This document shows, in pieces, positions 62,641-64,000 of a DNA stretch of 64,000 nucleotides. The position numbers and the translations under genes were made by a program. The DNA comes from UPXZ01 sp049840795 (lineage in GTDB: Bacteria; Bacteroidota; Bacteroidia; Bacteroidales; Paludibacteraceae): contig JASGJK010000010.1 in NCBI GenBank assembly GCA_049840795.1, forward strand, positions 1 through 64,000. Direction: 5' to 3'. Within the stretch, counting starts at the first letter, position 1. Each line of letters begins with the position of its first letter. The notes under the pieces are model-generated. The model made no database searches. It was not told the origin of the DNA and worked only from the letters and a program-made list of their open reading frames with translations.

Positions 62641-64000
62641 CTACTCTTTATACACATCTTCCAGTTCATCTAAAGCGAGTTCGAAAGCATCATATTTGAT
62701 ATAGAAAATATCCATCCCTTTCTTTATTGTAATATATCCGGGTGGTCCTTGACTACTGTATCCTGTCCATTTGCCTAACCTTGCCACAATCCATGCCGCC
62801 CATGTCAAAGTATTTATTATGAAAGGGTTTTTCTGCATCTCTGTTTTTCCTTCTAACCTGGGTTGAAGGATCTTTAAGAACGCTATTTGTTTGTTTGAAA
62901 AAGCCATTTTAGCTTCACAGTCTTCACGCTTTTGATCATAAGCTATCTTTATAATCATTATCTGCAAGGCTGCTTGTAAGCAAAACAACATCAGTCTTTT
63001 TAATCCCAATCCAGATTCAAGCTGAGAAGATTCAATATCTAAGCCATCAGATTTCAGTATTCGGAATAATTCTTCAATATACCACCTTGCGCGATACCAA
63101 TGAACGCATTGAGTGGCTTGTTCTACCGTGTCGATTTGGTGGGTTGTATACAACCTCCATTCAATTGGATCTTCGCCCGATGGAACTGTGTCTGGTCGTT
63201 CAACCACATAGATACAATTCATTTTTATAGAAGCTGGATAATCCCCGACCGTTTGACTTCCACGTTTTATATCAACTGTTGTATAACGTAAATCTATTTT
63301 CGCCTTACGGCTTTTCCGCGATTTATTTCCTTTGATCTCAATTTCATAAGTATACTCAATTTTGCAACTCTGCATCTTATCCAACAGTAACATGTCATTT
63401 TCGCAAGTCAACCGGTTTGAACTGGAGCGAATAAGCAAATGAGTGTTCTCTGTTGGAATTGTGCAAAGAGCCTCATAAATATCTGATTCTCTGTCAGCGA
63501 TCACTGTAATTATCGAAACCTTGGGTAGGTTTTTCCTACTTTCAGTTACGCTGCTAATCCAACGGAACGATTCCTTATCTTCGATAGGCAGCTTTTGGTA
63601 AGCTCGAGGGTTTTTCACAGGCTTTTCCCATTCTCGATTCCATAGTTTTACAGCACAAAATCCAATAGGCATATGTTTATCAGCATCTACTACCAACATC
63701 GGATGACAAAGATATCCAAGTGTATTGGGATGAATTCTACCTAAATCTGCATCTGCATCCTTAACCCTATCTCTATGCGAGTGATAATTAACTTCCGTAG
63801 TATCCTGAATGCACAAGAGATGGTCTCCTACTATATTGCTATTACAGGAACTGAATAGAGCTTCGCTAAGCTGTGTTTCACTACATTTTGTATTATTCAA
63901 CATTCTATATGATCCAATCTTTTCTGTGTGCGTTATGCAACTCTGATTCACTATGGCTGAACCGCTGGTTATCAAATTTGATAAAAATAAATTTGCTCTT
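62641..64000 (-). mobile_element. IS4/IS50-type element, right part beyond the window
   Basis: The left end reads CTACTCTTTATACACATCT, which matches the Tn5 end CTGTCTCTTATACACATCT at 14 of 19 positions including the whole TTATACACATCT half. It overlaps the transposase stop codon, as in compact IS50-like elements. The other end lies past base 64000, so target repeats cannot be checked. Confidence 0.75.
62641..64000 (-). CDS. IS4-family (Tn5-like) transposase, 5' end outside the window
   Basis: At least 452 codons; the frame stays open to base 64000, so the TTG start at 63975 is probably not the real one. Catalytic features: HLLCIQDTTEVNYHSHRD (first Asp, DDT-like), ITVIADRESDIYEALC (second Asp) and the YREK box YRARWYIEELFRILKSDG with Y-x2-R-x3-E-x6-K. 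The order and spacing fit the IS50 group of IS4. No internal break seen. Confidence 0.88.
   Translation of the reverse strand, partial: RANLFLSNLITSGSAIVNQSCITHTEKIGSYRMLNNTKCSETQLSEALFSSCNSNIVGDHLLCIQDTTEVNYHSHRDRVKDADADLGRIHPNTLGYLCHPMLVVDADKHMPIGFCAVKLWNREWEKPVKNPRAYQKLPIEDKESFRWISSVTESRKNLPKVSIITVIADRESDIYEALCTIPTENTHLLIRSSSNRLTCENDMLLLDKMQSCKIEYTYEIEIKGNKSRKSRKAKIDLRYTTVDIKRGSQTVGDYPASIKMNCIYVVERPDTVPSGEDPIEWRLYTTHQIDTVEQATQCVHWYRARWYIEELFRILKSDGLDIESSQLESGLGLKRLMLFCLQAALQIMIIKIAYDQKREDCEAKMAFSNKQIAFLKILQPRLEGKTEMQKNPFIINTLTWAAWIVARLGKWTGYSSQGPPGYITIKKGMDIFYIKYDAFELALDELEDVYKE

Overview
This 64 kb window is chromosomal DNA of a Bacteroidota bacterium, most likely order Bacteroidales. The evidence is promoters of the TTTG-N19-TAnnTTTG type, TonB-dependent receptors paired with surface lipoproteins, DUF3467/DUF4271/DUF5683 proteins, a PorZ homologue and several proteins ending in type IX secretion (T9SS) sorting domains. 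T9SS argues against the genus Bacteroides and for a Paludibacter/Dysgonomonas/Porphyromonas-like relative. The fermentation genes pta-hbd-ackA, rubrerythrin and heavy investment in cobalamin uptake fit an anaerobic fermenter.

Layout. 0-7 kb: housekeeping and repair genes on the minus strand (M23 peptidase, ndk, a recG remnant, xseA, DUF3467, nth, RecD-like helicase, metallophosphoesterase). 7.0-8.0 kb: a small IS200-type element. 8.0-11.2 kb: pta-hbd-ackA operon. 11.3-15.2 kb: LOG-family hydrolase, DUF4271, hemD (frameshifted), rnpA, ridA, rpsO. 15.3-16.4 kb: IS30 copy A. 16.4-21.5 kb: mnmD, rubrerythrin, and a TonB receptor with a small ORF and a DUF6242-like lipoprotein. 21.8-29.3 kb: rdgB, porZ, a GT2 glycosyltransferase and two polytopic membrane proteins, one frameshifted and one split by an IS1595 element. 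29.3-45.8 kb: two cobalamin-uptake loci on the minus strand. Locus I (riboswitch, btuB, btuG) is intact. Locus II (riboswitch, btuF, btuB, btuG, then three large T9SS-sorted surface proteins) has frameshifts in its first four genes. IS30 copy B lies between the loci. 45.8-52.7 kb: lipoproteins, TerB/DnaJ protein, cysS, a RhuM fragment, rbfA and a LolC/FtsX-like permease. 53-57.9 kb: OPT transporter and a GH20 hexosaminidase. 57.9-62.4 kb: the parA-parB-DUF5683-mltD-merR-ygbA run. 62.6 kb to the end: an IS4/Tn5-type transposase running off the window.

Three patterns stand out. (1) Both IS30 copies sit inside the stem of a rho-independent terminator of the upstream minus-strand gene, each with a 3-bp target duplication (AAA and CAC). 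(2) A family of short C-rich/G-rich palindromic repeats (CCCC-TAA-CCCC-AAT-GGGG type) is scattered between 40.8 and 62.6 kb. Members lie between genes, in a peripheral loop of cobalamin riboswitch II, inside the signal-peptide region of two surface proteins, and twice in the 3' part of btuB of locus II. (3) Many conserved genes between 39 and 61.5 kb carry 1-bp indels, mostly in homopolymer runs. This is either real decay or uncorrected sequencing error, and parB being hit makes the second a serious possibility.

No tRNA, rRNA or CRISPR array was seen. All names rest on reading the sequence; no database search was run.
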